Source: DATAGF01 sp963835685 (GTDB lineage: Bacteria; Actinomycetota; Thermoleophilia; Miltoncostaeales; Miltoncostaeaceae). Taken from it: a DNA stretch of 64,000 nucleotides. Below the pieces are notes generated by a model. The model was not told the DNA's origin, did not search any database, and saw only the letters and a program-made list of their open reading frames with translations. The stretch is taken from assembly GCA_963835685.1 (NCBI GenBank), contig CAWIGI010000016.1, positions 62,001 to 126,000 on the forward strand, read 5' to 3'. Shown piece after piece: positions 49,249 through 57,978 of this stretch (positions are counted from its first letter, which is position 1; every line of letters starts with the position of its first letter). Both the position numbers and the translations under genes were made by a program.

Positions 49249-51495
49249 CTAGTTCCGCAGTGGCCTGCCGGTCTTCAGGGTGTGGCGGATGCGGTCGCGC
49301 GTCAGCGGCATGCCGAGCAGGCGCAGGAAGGCCTCGCGCTCGAGATCGAGGAGGTAGCCCTCGGCGACCTCCGCGCCCTCGGCGACGTCGCCGCCGGCCA
49401 TCACGCGCGCCAGCTCCATCACCACGGTCCGGTCGTGCTCGCTCATCTGGTGCCCGGTGACCTGGTTGTAGGTCATCGTGTCGGCGACCGCCACGCCGCG
49501 GCGCCCGAGCACCGGGATCGGCCGCTCGGCCGGCGGCCGGTAGCCGCCCTCGGCCAGCGTGCGGGCCTGGCGGGCGGCGTCCGCCCACTGGCGGTCGGGG
49601 TCGGCGGTCACGAGGTCGCCGCGCTGCAGCAGCCCGAGGTCGAACGCCTCGGCGGCGGACGTCGACACCCGCGCCAGGGCCGTGGTCTCGAGGGCGGCGC
49701 GGAAGAACGAGAAGTGGTCGTTGGGCAGGTCGGCGGCGCGCTCGGCCGCCATGCGGGCCAGCGCGGCGGTGCCCGCGCCGGCGGGGATCAGGCCGACCCC
49801 GGTCTCGACGAGGCCGATGTAGGTCTCGGCCAGCGGCTGGCGGCGGGCGGCCGCCAGGCACATCTCGGCGCCGCCGCCGAGGACCCGCCCGCGGGGGGCG
49901 ACCACGACCGGCACGGTCGAGTAGCGGATCGCCCGCATCGCGCGCTGGAAGCGGCGCACGATGCGCCCCAGCTCATCCCACTCGCCCTCCTCGGCCTCCA
50001 TCAGCATCAGCGCGAGGTTGGCGCCGGCCGACAGGTCCGCGGCCGACGTGCCGATCACGAGGCCGTCGTAGCGCTCGCCGGCCGTGGCCACCCCCCGCTC
50101 GATCATGGCCAGCGTGTCCTCGCCGATCAGGTTGAGCTTGGCGTGCAGCTCCAGCCCCAGGACGCCCTCCGGCAGCTCCATCAGCGAGCCGGCGGCGTTG
50201 CGCGGCAGGTCTCCATCCTGCGACGCCCGCAGGGCGGCGACGTCGATCGATCCGGGCCGCGGCGGCTCCGCGTCGCCGGCGTCCACGAAGGGCACGTCCG
50301 GGGCCTCGCGGCCCGCGGCCCTCAGCGCCCGGGCGGCCTCGTAGGGGCCGAGCTCCCACGTGAAGCCCCATCGCATCGCGCGGTCCACGGCCGCCGCCGA
50401 GTCGGCGATCTCCGGGCCGACCTGCGCGGCGTAGTCCAGGCCGGAGCCGATCAGGCGGCGCAGGAACTCGCCGGCGCGGTCCTCGGCCGCGACGAGCAGC
50501 GCGAGGCGGGCGGGGAGGTCCGGCTCGCCGCGCGCCAGCTCCACCGCGGCGGACTCCACGCGCCGGCGCGGCCGGTAGTCCCGGGTCTCGAGGTCGTAGG
50601 CGAGGATCTCGCCGTCGTCGCGGCGGAAGAAGCCAGCGCGGGTCTTCTCGCCCAGCGCCCCCGACTCGATGAGCCCGCGCATGACCGGCGGCACGGCGAA
50701 GGCGCCGCGCTGCGGGTCGTCGGGCAGGGCCGCGTGGAGGTTGTCTGCGACGTGGGCGGCGACGTCGAGGCCCACCAGGTCGAGCGTGCGGAAGGTCGCG
50801 CTGCGCGGCCGCCCGATCAGGGGGCCCGTGAGCTCGTCAACCTCGTCGACGCCGAGGCCGAGCTCCTGGGCCAGGGCGAGCGCGGTCAGGAGGCCGTGGA
50901 CGCCGAGGCGGTTCGCGATGAACGCGGGCCGGTCCTTGGCGATGACCGTGCCCTTGCCGAGGAGGCGCGAGCCGTAGTCCTCGATCCACGCGATGCGCCG
51001 GGGATCGGTCGAGGCGAGCGGGATCAGCTCGAGCAGGCGCGCGTAGCGCGGCGGGTTGAAGAAGTGGGTGCCGAGGAAGACCGTCCGGAAGGCCTCCGAG
51101 CGGCCCTCGGCCAGCGCGGCGATGGGGATCCCGCTGGTGTTGGTGGAGACGAGCGGCCAGTCGTCGGCCGGCCGGTCGCCGAGGGCCTCCTCGAGGCGGT
51201 CGAGGAGGTCGCGCTTGGGGTCGAGCTGCTCGACGACGACCTCGATCACCCAGTCCGAGCCCCGCGCGGCCTCGGCCAGCTCCTCGAAGCCGCCGGTGGC
51301 GATCCGCTCGGCGTCGGAGGTCCGGTAGACCGGCGACGGGCGCAGCGCCACGGCCCGCTCCAGGCCGCCGCGCGCGGTGTCGGCGTCGAGGTCGAGCAGG
51401 CGCACGCGCGCGCCGGCGCCCGCCAGCAGGCAGGCGATCTGGGCGCCCATCGTGCCGGCGCCCAGGACCGTGGCCGACGACAGGCGCGCGATCAC
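49249..51495 (-). CDS. 3-hydroxyacyl-CoA dehydrogenase/enoyl-CoA hydratase (FadN-like)
   Basis: The 748-residue protein performs hydration and oxidation of enoyl-CoA. The dehydrogenase half comes first: NAD motif VLGAGTMGAQIA near residues 10-20, and STNTSGIPIAAL and GTHFFNPPRYARLLELIP. A second dehydrogenase helical part (PAFIANRLGVHGLLTAL) follows. The crotonase half is C-terminal, with RVLGGGAEMCLAAARRQPLA. This order, dehydrogenase then hydratase, matches Bacillus FadN and not E. coli FadB. The GTG start overlaps the TetR stop by four bases. Confidence 0.9.
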   Translation of the reverse strand: MIARLSSATVLGAGTMGAQIACLLAGAGARVRLLDLDADTARGGLERAVALRPSPVYRTSDAERIATGGFEELAEAARGSDWVIEVVVEQLDPKRDLLDRLEEALGDRPADDWPLVSTNTSGIPIAALAEGRSEAFRTVFLGTHFFNPPRYARLLELIPLASTDPRRIAWIEDYGSRLLGKGTVIAKDRPAFIANRLGVHGLLTALALAQELGLGVDEVDELTGPLIGRPRSATFRTLDLVGLDVAAHVADNLHAALPDDPQRGAFAVPPVMRGLIESGALGEKTRAGFFRRDDGEILAYDLETRDYRPRRRVESAAVELARGEPDLPARLALLVAAEDRAGEFLRRLIGSGLDYAAQVGPEIADSAAAVDRAMRWGFTWELGPYEAARALRAAGREAPDVPFVDAGDAEPPRPGSIDVAALRASQDGDLPRNAAGSLMELPEGVLGLELHAKLNLIGEDTLAMIERGVATAGERYDGLVIGTSAADLSAGANLALMLMEAEEGEWDELGRIVRRFQRAMRAIRYSTVPVVVAPRGRVLGGGAEMCLAAARRQPLAETYIGLVETGVGLIPAGAGTAALARMAAERAADLPNDHFSFFRAALETTALARVSTSAAEAFDLGLLQRGDLVTADPDRQWADAARQARTLAEGGYRPPAERPIPVLGRRGVAVADTMTYNQVTGHQMSEHDRTVVMELARVMAGGDVAEGAEVAEGYLLDLEREAFLRLLGMPLTRDRIRHTLKTGRPLRN

Positions 51496-52079
51496 GCCCT
51501 GCGTCCCCGCACGCGCAGGCCGTCGAGGTAGAGGCTCGTGAACACGTCGGCGATCTCTCCGGGGGTCATGGGACCGTCCGGCCGGTACCACTGCGTGAAC
51601 CAGTTGCAGAGCGACAGCACGGCGATCGAGGCCATCCGCTCGTCAACCGGCCGCAGGTCGCCCGCCGCCACGCCGTCGCGGATCGCGCGGCGGAAGGCGG
51701 CCTCGTACGCGTCGCGGCGCCGGATGATCTCGGCCAGCCGCTCGGGCGCGAGCGCCCGGCGCTCCATCTGCAGCAGCGTGAGCTCGTCCGTCCGCTCCGC
51801 CGCGACCGCCAGGTGGGCCTCGATCGCGGCCGCGAGCCGCTCGGTGCCGGGGGCGTCGGAGTCGAGCAGCGGCAGCACGCGCTCCTCGAGCGTGCGGAAG
51901 CCGTCGTCCACGATCGCCCAGAGCAGGTCGTCCTTCGACTCGATGTAGTGGTAGAGGCTGCCCCGGTTCATCCCGAGGGCCTCGGCCAGGTCCTGCATCG
52001 AGGTGGCGTGGAAGCCGCGCTCGCGGAACAGGCGGGTCGCGGCCTGGTGCAGCTCGGCTTCGCGGGGGCGGGTGGTCAC
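51492..52079 (-). CDS. TetR-family repressor of fatty-acid degradation
   Basis: The 195-residue regulator has an N-terminal TetR helix-turn-helix (AATRLFRERGFHATSMQDLA, LGMNRGSLYHYIESKDDLLW) and a larger ligand-binding C-terminal domain. GTG start follows AAGGAG. The inverted repeat at 52104-52119 lies 25 bases upstream, so it probably represses itself and the operon and is released by acyl-CoA, as FadR-type TetR repressors do. The ligand is inferred from operon content only. Confidence 0.88.
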   Translation of the reverse strand: MTTRPREAELHQAATRLFRERGFHATSMQDLAEALGMNRGSLYHYIESKDDLLWAIVDDGFRTLEERVLPLLDSDAPGTERLAAAIEAHLAVAAERTDELTLLQMERRALAPERLAEIIRRRDAYEAAFRRAIRDGVAAGDLRPVDERMASIAVLSLCNWFTQWYRPDGPMTPGEIADVFTSLYLDGLRVRGRRA

Positions 52080-52103
52080 GCGCTCCTTCGGGGCGTCGGC
52101 CCC

Positions 52104-52119
52104 TCAAACGAACGTTTGA
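52104..52119 (-). promoter_or_regulatory. TetR-type operator of the fad operon
   Basis: A 16-base inverted repeat, TCAAACGAACGTTTGA, lies before the tetR start. On the minus strand a TANNNT element (TAGCCT at 52128-52133) precedes it, so transcription would begin inside the repeat. The minus-strand sequence contains AACGTTCGTTTGA, identical to the site before the MBL hydrolase. Confidence 0.7.
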
Positions 52120-52171
52120 TCGAGGCTAGACGCTGCGCCCGAGCGCGTCAACCCGCCCCCGGCCCCGCGTG

Positions 52172-52600
52172 TCAGACCGCGGCCATCTCCCGCAACTGCG
52201 TCAGCCGCAGGTGATTGCCCGACGGGTCCCTGAAGCCGGCGTCGATGCCGTACGGGCGCTCCTCGGGCTCCTCGACGAACTCGACTCCGCGGCTCGCGAG
52301 CTCCCGGTGCTCGGCCCGGCAGTCGTCGGTGGTGAGGAACACCGTGCCGGCGAACCCCTTGGACACGAGGCTGCGAATCTGGTCGGCGGTGGCCTCGTCC
52401 GCGACCGGCGGGCCGACGATGGCCATCAGCGAGATCCCCACGTCGGGCTGGCCCGCCGGGCCCACGACCAGCCAGCGGAAGCCGCCGAGCTCGGGCAGGG
52501 TGACGTCGGCCCGCAGCTCCATGCCCAGCTTGTCCGTGTAGAAGGCGAGGGCCTCGTCCTGGTCGTGCACCCACAGGTGCGCGTAGCTGATCTTGAACAT
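52172..52600 (-). CDS. VOC (glyoxalase-like) protein
   Basis: The 142-residue protein is a vicinal-oxygen-chelate/glyoxalase fold protein of the YaeR/PhnB-like type. It has the early YAHLWVHDQDEALAFYTDKL repeat, the TVFLTTDDCRAEHREL middle strand, and the closing FRDPSGNHLRL repeat that contributes a metal-ligand residue. Function is unknown; many are bleomycin- or fosfomycin-type or dioxygenase relatives. It lies on the minus strand behind an AraC-type gene. Confidence 0.82.
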   Translation of the reverse strand: MFKISYAHLWVHDQDEALAFYTDKLGMELRADVTLPELGGFRWLVVGPAGQPDVGISLMAIVGPPVADEATADQIRSLVSKGFAGTVFLTTDDCRAEHRELASRGVEFVEEPEERPYGIDAGFRDPSGNHLRLTQLREMAAV

Positions 52601-52638
52601 CGCATCCCCTTCGGTCGTCGATCGGATCTGCCGCGACG

Positions 52639-53073
52639 CTACGCCGGGGGCGGCGCGCCGTCTTCTCGAAACGTGCGCCGCGGCGGCCGTCCGTACGCGC
52701 GCAGGACGCAGCTCGGCACGCGGGCGCGGCTGGCGGCGGGCGGGAAGGCCGCCCTGTAGGCGGTCGGCGAGACGCCGAACGTCCGGGTGAAGCTGGTCGT
52801 GAAGGAGCCGAGGCTGCGCAGGCCGACCGAGAAGCAGATGTCGGCAACCTGGCGGTCGGTGGTGCGCAGCAGCGCGGCGGCCCGCTCGAGCCGTCGCGTC
52901 AGGAGGTACACGTGGGGTGGCTCTCCGAACGCCCGCCGGAACTCGCGGCTGAAGTGCGCCCGCGAGAGGCCGGCCGCCCGGGCGAGGTCGTCGACGCTCA
53001 GCGGCTCGGAGTACCGGGCGTCGGCCAGGTCCCTGGCCCGCAGGAGGTGCCGCTCGATGGTGACGAAGGCCAT
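52639..53073 (-). CDS. AraC-family transcriptional regulator
   Basis: The 144-residue protein is essentially an AraC/XylS DNA-binding domain with both helix-turn-helix motifs: LSVDDLARAAGLSRAHFSRE and QVADICFSVGLRSLGSFTTS. There is no N-terminal ligand domain, so it is a short form like MarA/SoxS. The ATG lies just before the stop of the upstream F420-type gene (overlap region), so both share a transcript. It could regulate the VOC gene 38 bases downstream, which is inference. Confidence 0.82.
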   Translation of the reverse strand: MAFVTIERHLLRARDLADARYSEPLSVDDLARAAGLSRAHFSREFRRAFGEPPHVYLLTRRLERAAALLRTTDRQVADICFSVGLRSLGSFTTSFTRTFGVSPTAYRAAFPPAASRARVPSCVLRAYGRPPRRTFREDGAPPPA

Positions 53074-53075
53074 GG

Positions 53076-53501
53076 TCAGCCCTGCCGGCCCGGCCCCGCG
53101 CGCTCGGCGGCGATGCGGATGAGCACCCGCCGCTCGCGCTCCATGCGCGCTCGGTAGTCGTCCCAGTCGATCCCGGCGGCGTCGGTGAAGCGGCGCCGGT
53201 AGTCGACCAGCGGCTCCATCGCGCCGGGCAGCGAGACGATCTCCGCCGGCCCCTCGACCCAGACCCACGGGCCGAAGAAGCGGTCCGTGAAGACGCAGAG
53301 GTGCGCCCGCGGATCGGCCCGCAGGTAGCGCACCTTGTAGGCCGTCTCGCGCGAGCTGATGACGATCATGCCGGCATCGTCAACGGCCGCGACGATCGGC
53401 GACTGGCGGACGCCGTCGCCGGGGGCGCGCGTGGCGAGCACCCCGCGATGGTGCTCCCGGATGAACGCCCGGGCTCCCTCGAGGTCCATTCCCCGGATCA
53501 T
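53076..53501 (-). CDS. PPOX-class F420-dependent oxidoreductase
   Basis: The protein of about 141 residues is a split beta-barrel flavin/F420-type oxidoreductase (pyridoxamine-phosphate-oxidase-like). RGVLATRAPGDGVRQSPIVA and KVRYLRADPRAHLCVFTDRF are family signatures for cofactor binding. F420 use is supported by the actinobacterial setting. Start ATG at 53501 is chosen; a downstream ATG (53489) has the same chance. Substrate is unknown. Confidence 0.78.
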   Translation of the reverse strand: MIRGMDLEGARAFIREHHRGVLATRAPGDGVRQSPIVAAVDDAGMIVISSRETAYKVRYLRADPRAHLCVFTDRFFGPWVWVEGPAEIVSLPGAMEPLVDYRRRFTDAAGIDWDDYRARMERERRVLIRIAAERAGPGRQG

Positions 53502-53575
53502 GACGATCTCGACCGTCCCGGGCCGCGGGCGGGGCGCCGGGTCGCGAACCGGGAACGCAGGTACGGTGCCGGGGG

Positions 53576-53841
53576 ATGGGGTCCCGGCCACTCGATCCCG
53601 GGGACGTCGCCGCCCTCATTCCCAGCCACCGGGAGCCGCCCGCGCCCGCGCTCATCGAGCGGGTCCGCCGCCAGGTCGGCCGCCTCTTGGTCGTCAACGA
53701 CGGCTCCGCCCAGAGATCCTCGGCATCCCGTACGAGGTCGTCCAGACCGGCCTGCTGGCCCTGGGCCACGCCAAGGGGACGGACTTCAGGCCGGGCCCAC
53801 GCGAGCCGCTCGAGACCAAGGTCCACTGGGAGGCCTGGTAG
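53576..53841 (+). pseudogene. fused remnants: glycosyltransferase N-terminus and nitroreductase C-terminus
   Basis: The first 45 codons read as the start of a family-2 glycosyltransferase (DVAALIPSHREPPAPALIER, GRLLVVNDGSA). Near 53710 the frame changes and the rest reads as the C-terminal end of a nitroreductase (EILGIPYEVVQTGLLALGHA, DFRPGPREPLET, HWEAW stop). The middle of both genes is absent, so a deletion probably joined two genes. Neither part could function. Confidence 0.6.
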
Positions 53842-53858
53842 GGGCCCCCGCCCTGGCG

Positions 53859-54359
53859 CTACCCGCTGACGCGGCCCGGCCGCAGGGGCCGGACGTGCTC
53901 GCGGACCTTCTGGAGCATCCCCTTCAGCCGCTCCAGGTCCCGCTCGTCGAGGTGCTCGGTGAAGTGCCTTCGGATGCCGTCGCGGTGCACGACCCGGGAC
54001 TCGCGGAGGGCCGCCAGCCCCGCCTCCGTGATGACGACGAGGACGACCCGCCGGTCGCCCGTCGGGCGCTCGCGGCGCACGAGGCCGGCCTCCTCCATCC
54101 GGTCGATCACGCGGGTGAGACCGCTCTTGCTCGCCAGGATCCGGCTCGCGATCTCGTTCATCGGCACGCCCTCGCCCGCCTCCTCGAGCTGCACGAGCAC
54201 GTCGTACCAGCGGAAGGAGAGGCACTCGGCGGCCTGCAGCTCGTCGTCGAGGATGTCCGGCAGGGCCAGGGCGCACTCGAAGAACACGCGCCACGCCGCG
54301 AGCGCCTCGGGGGAGGGGCTTGACAGTTTTCGTTCCGCTGTGAAAGGTTCGCTCTGCAA
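53859..54359 (-). CDS. MarR-family transcriptional regulator
   Basis: The 166-residue protein is a winged-helix MarR regulator. The recognition helix is in EIASRILASKSGLTRVIDRM, and the wing in LVRRERPTGDRRVVLVVIT. The start is a TTG at 54359; a shorter form starting after it is possible since no ribosome site is obvious. The divergent cupin gene lies 92 bases away and is a likely target. Confidence 0.8.
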   Translation of the reverse strand: MQSEPFTAERKLSSPSPEALAAWRVFFECALALPDILDDELQAAECLSFRWYDVLVQLEEAGEGVPMNEIASRILASKSGLTRVIDRMEEAGLVRRERPTGDRRVVLVVITEAGLAALRESRVVHRDGIRRHFTEHLDERDLERLKGMLQKVREHVRPLRPGRVSG

Positions 54360-54377
54360 CGTTTGTACCGTGAGTAT

Positions 54378-54408
54378 TTGACGGTGCGATTGATGCCGAG
54401 CGTATCAC
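54378..54408 (+). promoter_or_regulatory. candidate promoter for cupin gene
   Basis: A TTGACG element at 54378-54383 is followed after about 18-19 bases by GTATCA/TATCAC near 54402-54408. This could be a sigma-70-like promoter of the cupin gene, 44 bases before its ATG. It lies in the divergent region shared with marR. The -10 match is weak. Confidence 0.3.
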
Positions 54409-54451
54409 CTCCGCGTCAGGCGTGAGGGCACAAGCGAGACGGAGGCGGGTC

Positions 54452-54940
54452 ATGTCGGATCAGGTCATGTTCCACCGGCCGCGGGGAGAGGGGCGGTCCT
54501 ACTGGGGTCCGGGGGACCTCTACACCTTCCTCGTCACGGGCGAGGAGTCGGGCGGGGCGTACTTCTCCATGCTGGCGACCGTGCCGCCCGGCGGCGGGCC
54601 CCCGCCGCACACCCACCGCGACGAGGACGAGACCTTCTTCGTCCTCGAGGGCACCCCGACGTTCAGGCTCGGCGATGAGCGGATCGTCGCGGAACCCGGC
54701 GACTTCGTGAACGTCCCGAAGGGCACGCTTCACTGCTTCCGCAACTTCAGCGACGAGCCGGTGCGGATGATCCTGACCTTCACGCCGGCCGGCATCGAGA
54801 GGTTCTTCGAGGAGACCCTCGAGCGCGCCTACGACCTGACCCAGGAGCCCCCGGACAACCTCGCGGAGGTCGCCGCCCGCTACGCGGACGCGGCACCCCG
54901 GTACGGGATGGAGTTCTTCCTCGACGCGGTGACCGTCTGA
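54452..54940 (+). CDS. cupin-domain protein
   Basis: The 162-residue protein is a single-cupin protein. Motif 1 reads PPPHTHRDEDETFFVLEG, with two His and a Glu as metal ligands, and motif 2 reads VPKGTLHCFRNFSDEPVRM with the last His. The fold suggests a metal-dependent dioxygenase or isomerase, or a binding protein. The ATG is preceded by GGAGGCGGG. The adjacent divergent MarR gene probably regulates it. Confidence 0.85.
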   Translation: MSDQVMFHRPRGEGRSYWGPGDLYTFLVTGEESGGAYFSMLATVPPGGGPPPHTHRDEDETFFVLEGTPTFRLGDERIVAEPGDFVNVPKGTLHCFRNFSDEPVRMILTFTPAGIERFFEETLERAYDLTQEPPDNLAEVAARYADAAPRYGMEFFLDAVTV

Positions 54941-54965
54941 AAATCGACGATTGCCAGCGCCGCCC

Positions 54966-54996
54966 GGGACGTGTGAGGCTCCCCTTCACATGTCCC
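54966..54996 (+). terminator. hairpin between cupin and subtilase genes
   Basis: An 11-bp stem (GGGACGTGTGA with TCACATGTCCC, one G-U pair) and a 9-base loop lie 26 bases after the cupin stop. No T run follows. It overlaps the earliest possible start of the Vps62-subtilase gene (GTG at 54973), so that start would be in structured RNA. It may be a weak terminator or a translational control element. Confidence 0.4.
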
Positions 54997-57942
54997 GCGC
55001 CGCTCAGCCCCGCGCCCGCAGGCGCGCGCGCGCCCGCCGCGGCCGCCGCCCCGCTGGATGCCGCCGGCGCGGTGAGGAGGGGCCTGCTCGAGCGCTACTC
55101 GCCCCTCCTCCGCTACCACCCCCAGGAGCCCTACCGCGCGGACTCGCCGGCGGCGATGACCGACGTCGCGGTCCCGGATCGGTACGCGACACGCCTCCTG
55201 GACGCGGACGGCCGCCTCATCGCCAGCGCCCAGAGCACGCCGGGCGTCCCGCTGCTCAGCCTCGCGTTCCTCAGGGGACGCGACTACCCCGACGGGGGCG
55301 GGACGGTGGGGCGCTCCGACCGGCTGGCCCCGCACCCCGGCACGTGGCAGCAGGACGCGGCGGCGATGCACCGGCGGCCGGGCATCGCCGACCGCGTCTA
55401 CGCCCGGGCGAGGGAGGCCGGCGGCCGCGTCTGGCTCCAGTACTGGCTCTTCTACTACTACAACGACAAGAGCATCGCCGGCATCGGCCTGCACGAGGGC
55501 GACTGGGAGATGATCCAGGTCGGGCTGGACCCCGACGGCCGGCCCGCCGTGGCGACGTACTCCCAGCACGCGGGCGGCGAGCGGCGCGACTGGAAGGACG
55601 TCGAGACGGTCGGCGGCGCCGGCGGCGGCGCGCCGGTCGTGTACGTCTCCCTGGGCTCGCACGCGAACTACTTCACGCCCGGCGAGTACTGGGTGCGCCC
55701 GTTCCCGATGCGCGACCACGCCTCCGCGGCCGGGCCTGCGGTGCGTCCCGCGCTCGAGCGCCTGACCAACGACATGGGCTGGCTGCAGTGGCCCGGCGAC
55801 TGGGGGAGCAGCGGGTCGCCCAACGACAGCCCGCCGGGCCCCGGCCACCACGAGAAGCAGTGGCACCGGCCCGATCAGTATCACGCCGACGCCCGCGGGC
55901 CGCGGCGGCGCAAGGTCCTCGGCACGATCCTCGTCGCCGAGGAGGAGCGGATGACCCCGGCGCCCACGCGCCTGAGCGCGCGCCGCGTCGGCGACCGCGT
56001 GCGGATCACGTACGAGCTGCCGCGGCTGGACCCGGACGATCCCTTCGTGCCGGTCCGCATCCTCCTCTCCGTCCAGCGCGCGAGCGGGGCGGTGCCGCCG
56101 GTCACGCACTCGTTCGACGTGACCACCCGGCGCGCGACCGTCGAGCACCCGGCGGTCCTGGGCCGCGGGCGCTACCGGGTGAGCGCGACCGCCTTCAGCC
56201 GGGAGGACTCGGCCAGCCCGCTGGTGCAGGCCGACGTCGCCGAGCCGAGGCGCCGCCGGGCGCGGCCGCGCGACGGGGGGCCCGCCGCGCTCGCGGCGGC
56301 GGCCGGTGCCCCGATCGCGGCGGTCCCCCCCGGCGAGGCCGCGGTGCCCCTGCGCCTCCTGGTGCGCGTCGACGAGCCGGAGCGCTGGACCAAGCGGGAC
56401 CTCGAGCGGGCCGCCCGCGCCCTCGGGCGCGACGCGGCCGGCGACCCCTGGCGGGTGGAGCGCCTCTTCCCCCGCGGCGCCCCGCCGCGGCTCGCGCGCT
56501 ACTGGGCGGTCACGGGCCTCGTGCCCGCGAGCCCCGCGTACCCGCCCTCGCGGCTCGCCTTCGACCTGGCGCGCACGCTCGCCGAGGCCGGCGGCATCGA
56601 GGTGCACCCCGACCTGCCCTCGAGCGCGTTCGCCCCGCCGGAGGGCGTCTCCCTCCAGCCCGCCGCCGCCGCGGCGGCGGCCCCGCCCCCGCGCTGGGCC
56701 ACCGAGGCCATCGACTGCCCGACGGCCTGGGGGCTCGATCCGACCCGCGGCGCCGGGATCGTGATCGCCCACCCCGACACCGGCTTCACCGCCCACCCGG
56801 AGCTCGCGGGGGGTGCGCTCGACCTCGCGCGCGACCGGGACGTGCTCGCCGGCGACGACGAGGCCCTCGACCCCCTGGAGCGCCGGTGGTGGTGGCCGTT
56901 CGACACCCCCGGGCACGGCACGGCGACGGGGTCGGTGATCGTGGGACGGCCCGCCGGGCAGCTCGTGGGCGCGGCGCCGGGCGCGACCCTGGTGCCGATC
57001 AGGACCGTGACGAGCGTGGTCCAGGTCCTCGACGGCGATCTCGCCAAGGCGGTGGACCACGCGCGCCGCATCCGGGCCGACGTCATCTCGATGAGCCTCG
57101 GCGGGGAGGGCTTCCTGCCCGTGGTCCAGGATGCGATCGCCGCGGCGGTGCAGGAGGGCGCGATCGTGCTCGCCGCCGCCGGCAACTACGTCAGCTGGGT
57201 GGTGTCGCCGGCGCGCCTCCCCGAGTGCCTGGCCGTCGCCGCGACCGGCGTGGGCGGGCGGCCGTGGGAGCACTCCTCGTCGGGCGCCGCGGTCAACTTC
57301 TCCGCGCCGGGCGAGGACGTCTGGGTCGCGACGGCGACGCGCCGGGACGGCCGCGTGAGCTACGGGCGCGCGACCGCGAGCGGCACGTCGTTCGCGGTCG
57401 CGCTCGCCGCCGGCACCGCGGCGCTCTGGCTGGCGCGACACGGCCGCGCGGCCATCCGGTCACGCTACGGGCCCTCGGGCGTCCAGGCGGCCTTCCTCCA
57501 TCTCGCCCGCGCGACCGCGAGACGGGGCCGCGGCTGGGACGCGGCGCGCTACGGGGCGGGCATCCTCGACGCCGGCGCCCTGCTCGAGGCCCCGCTTCCC
57601 GCGCCCTCCGCGGTCGCGGGGGCCGCGGCCGGCGGCGCCGGCGCCGGGCCGCGGACGCCGGTCGGGCGCGTCGCCGCGGCGACCCCGGAGCTCACGACGA
57701 CGCAGCTTCGCCGCGCCCTCGCGAAGGTGCTGGGCTGCCCGGTGCGCCAGGTGGACGCGCGCCTCGAGCGGCTCGGCGGCGAGATCCACCGGATGCTCAT
57801 CGAGGACCGCGAGCTGCGCTCGCAGCTCGTGGCGGGGGCGGGCGAGCCGGCCGCCGCGGGCGCGGCGGGGGACCTCCGGGACCTCCGGGGGCGCATGCGG
57901 GTTCAGGCCTCGGGCGGGCTCTCCGCCGAGCTCCCCGCGTAG
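54973..57942 (+). CDS. Vps62-like domain fused to S8 subtilisin-like protease
   Basis: This large protein, up to 989 residues, has an unusual order. Residues about 40-330 match the Vps62/DUF946 type (YWLFYYYNDKSIAG, HEGDWEMIQVGLD, VYVSLGSHANYFTPGEYW). A fibronectin-like stretch follows (VGDRVRITYELPRLD), then a propeptide-like region (LLVRVDEPERWTKRDLERAA). The subtilase domain begins near residue 570 with Asp602 (HPDTGF), His648 (GHGTATG), Asn738 (AAGN) and Ser806 (SGTSFA), an intact set. A C-terminal helical part (TQLRRALAKVLGCPVRQVDA) ends it. No signal peptide is seen, and the start is uncertain (GTG without ribosome site). Cytoplasmic location or non-classical export are both possible. 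Confidence 0.85.
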   Translation: MRLPFTCPAPLSPAPAGARAPAAAAAPLDAAGAVRRGLLERYSPLLRYHPQEPYRADSPAAMTDVAVPDRYATRLLDADGRLIASAQSTPGVPLLSLAFLRGRDYPDGGGTVGRSDRLAPHPGTWQQDAAAMHRRPGIADRVYARAREAGGRVWLQYWLFYYYNDKSIAGIGLHEGDWEMIQVGLDPDGRPAVATYSQHAGGERRDWKDVETVGGAGGGAPVVYVSLGSHANYFTPGEYWVRPFPMRDHASAAGPAVRPALERLTNDMGWLQWPGDWGSSGSPNDSPPGPGHHEKQWHRPDQYHADARGPRRRKVLGTILVAEEERMTPAPTRLSARRVGDRVRITYELPRLDPDDPFVPVRILLSVQRASGAVPPVTHSFDVTTRRATVEHPAVLGRGRYRVSATAFSREDSASPLVQADVAEPRRRRARPRDGGPAALAAAAGAPIAAVPPGEAAVPLRLLVRVDEPERWTKRDLERAARALGRDAAGDPWRVERLFPRGAPPRLARYWAVTGLVPASPAYPPSRLAFDLARTLAEAGGIEVHPDLPSSAFAPPEGVSLQPAAAAAAAPPPRWATEAIDCPTAWGLDPTRGAGIVIAHPDTGFTAHPELAGGALDLARDRDVLAGDDEALDPLERRWWWPFDTPGHGTATGSVIVGRPAGQLVGAAPGATLVPIRTVTSVVQVLDGDLAKAVDHARRIRADVISMSLGGEGFLPVVQDAIAAAVQEGAIVLAAAGNYVSWVVSPARLPECLAVAATGVGGRPWEHSSSGAAVNFSAPGEDVWVATATRRDGRVSYGRATASGTSFAVALAAGTAALWLARHGRAAIRSRYGPSGVQAAFLHLARATARRGRGWDAARYGAGILDAGALLEAPLPAPSAVAGAAAGGAGAGPRTPVGRVAAATPELTTTQLRRALAKVLGCPVRQVDARLERLGGEIHRMLIEDRELRSQLVAGAGEPAAAGAAGDLRDLRGRMRVQASGGLSAELPA

Positions 57943-57978
57943 GAGGCCGTCAGCGATGCCGACCGGAGGGAGGAGGAG

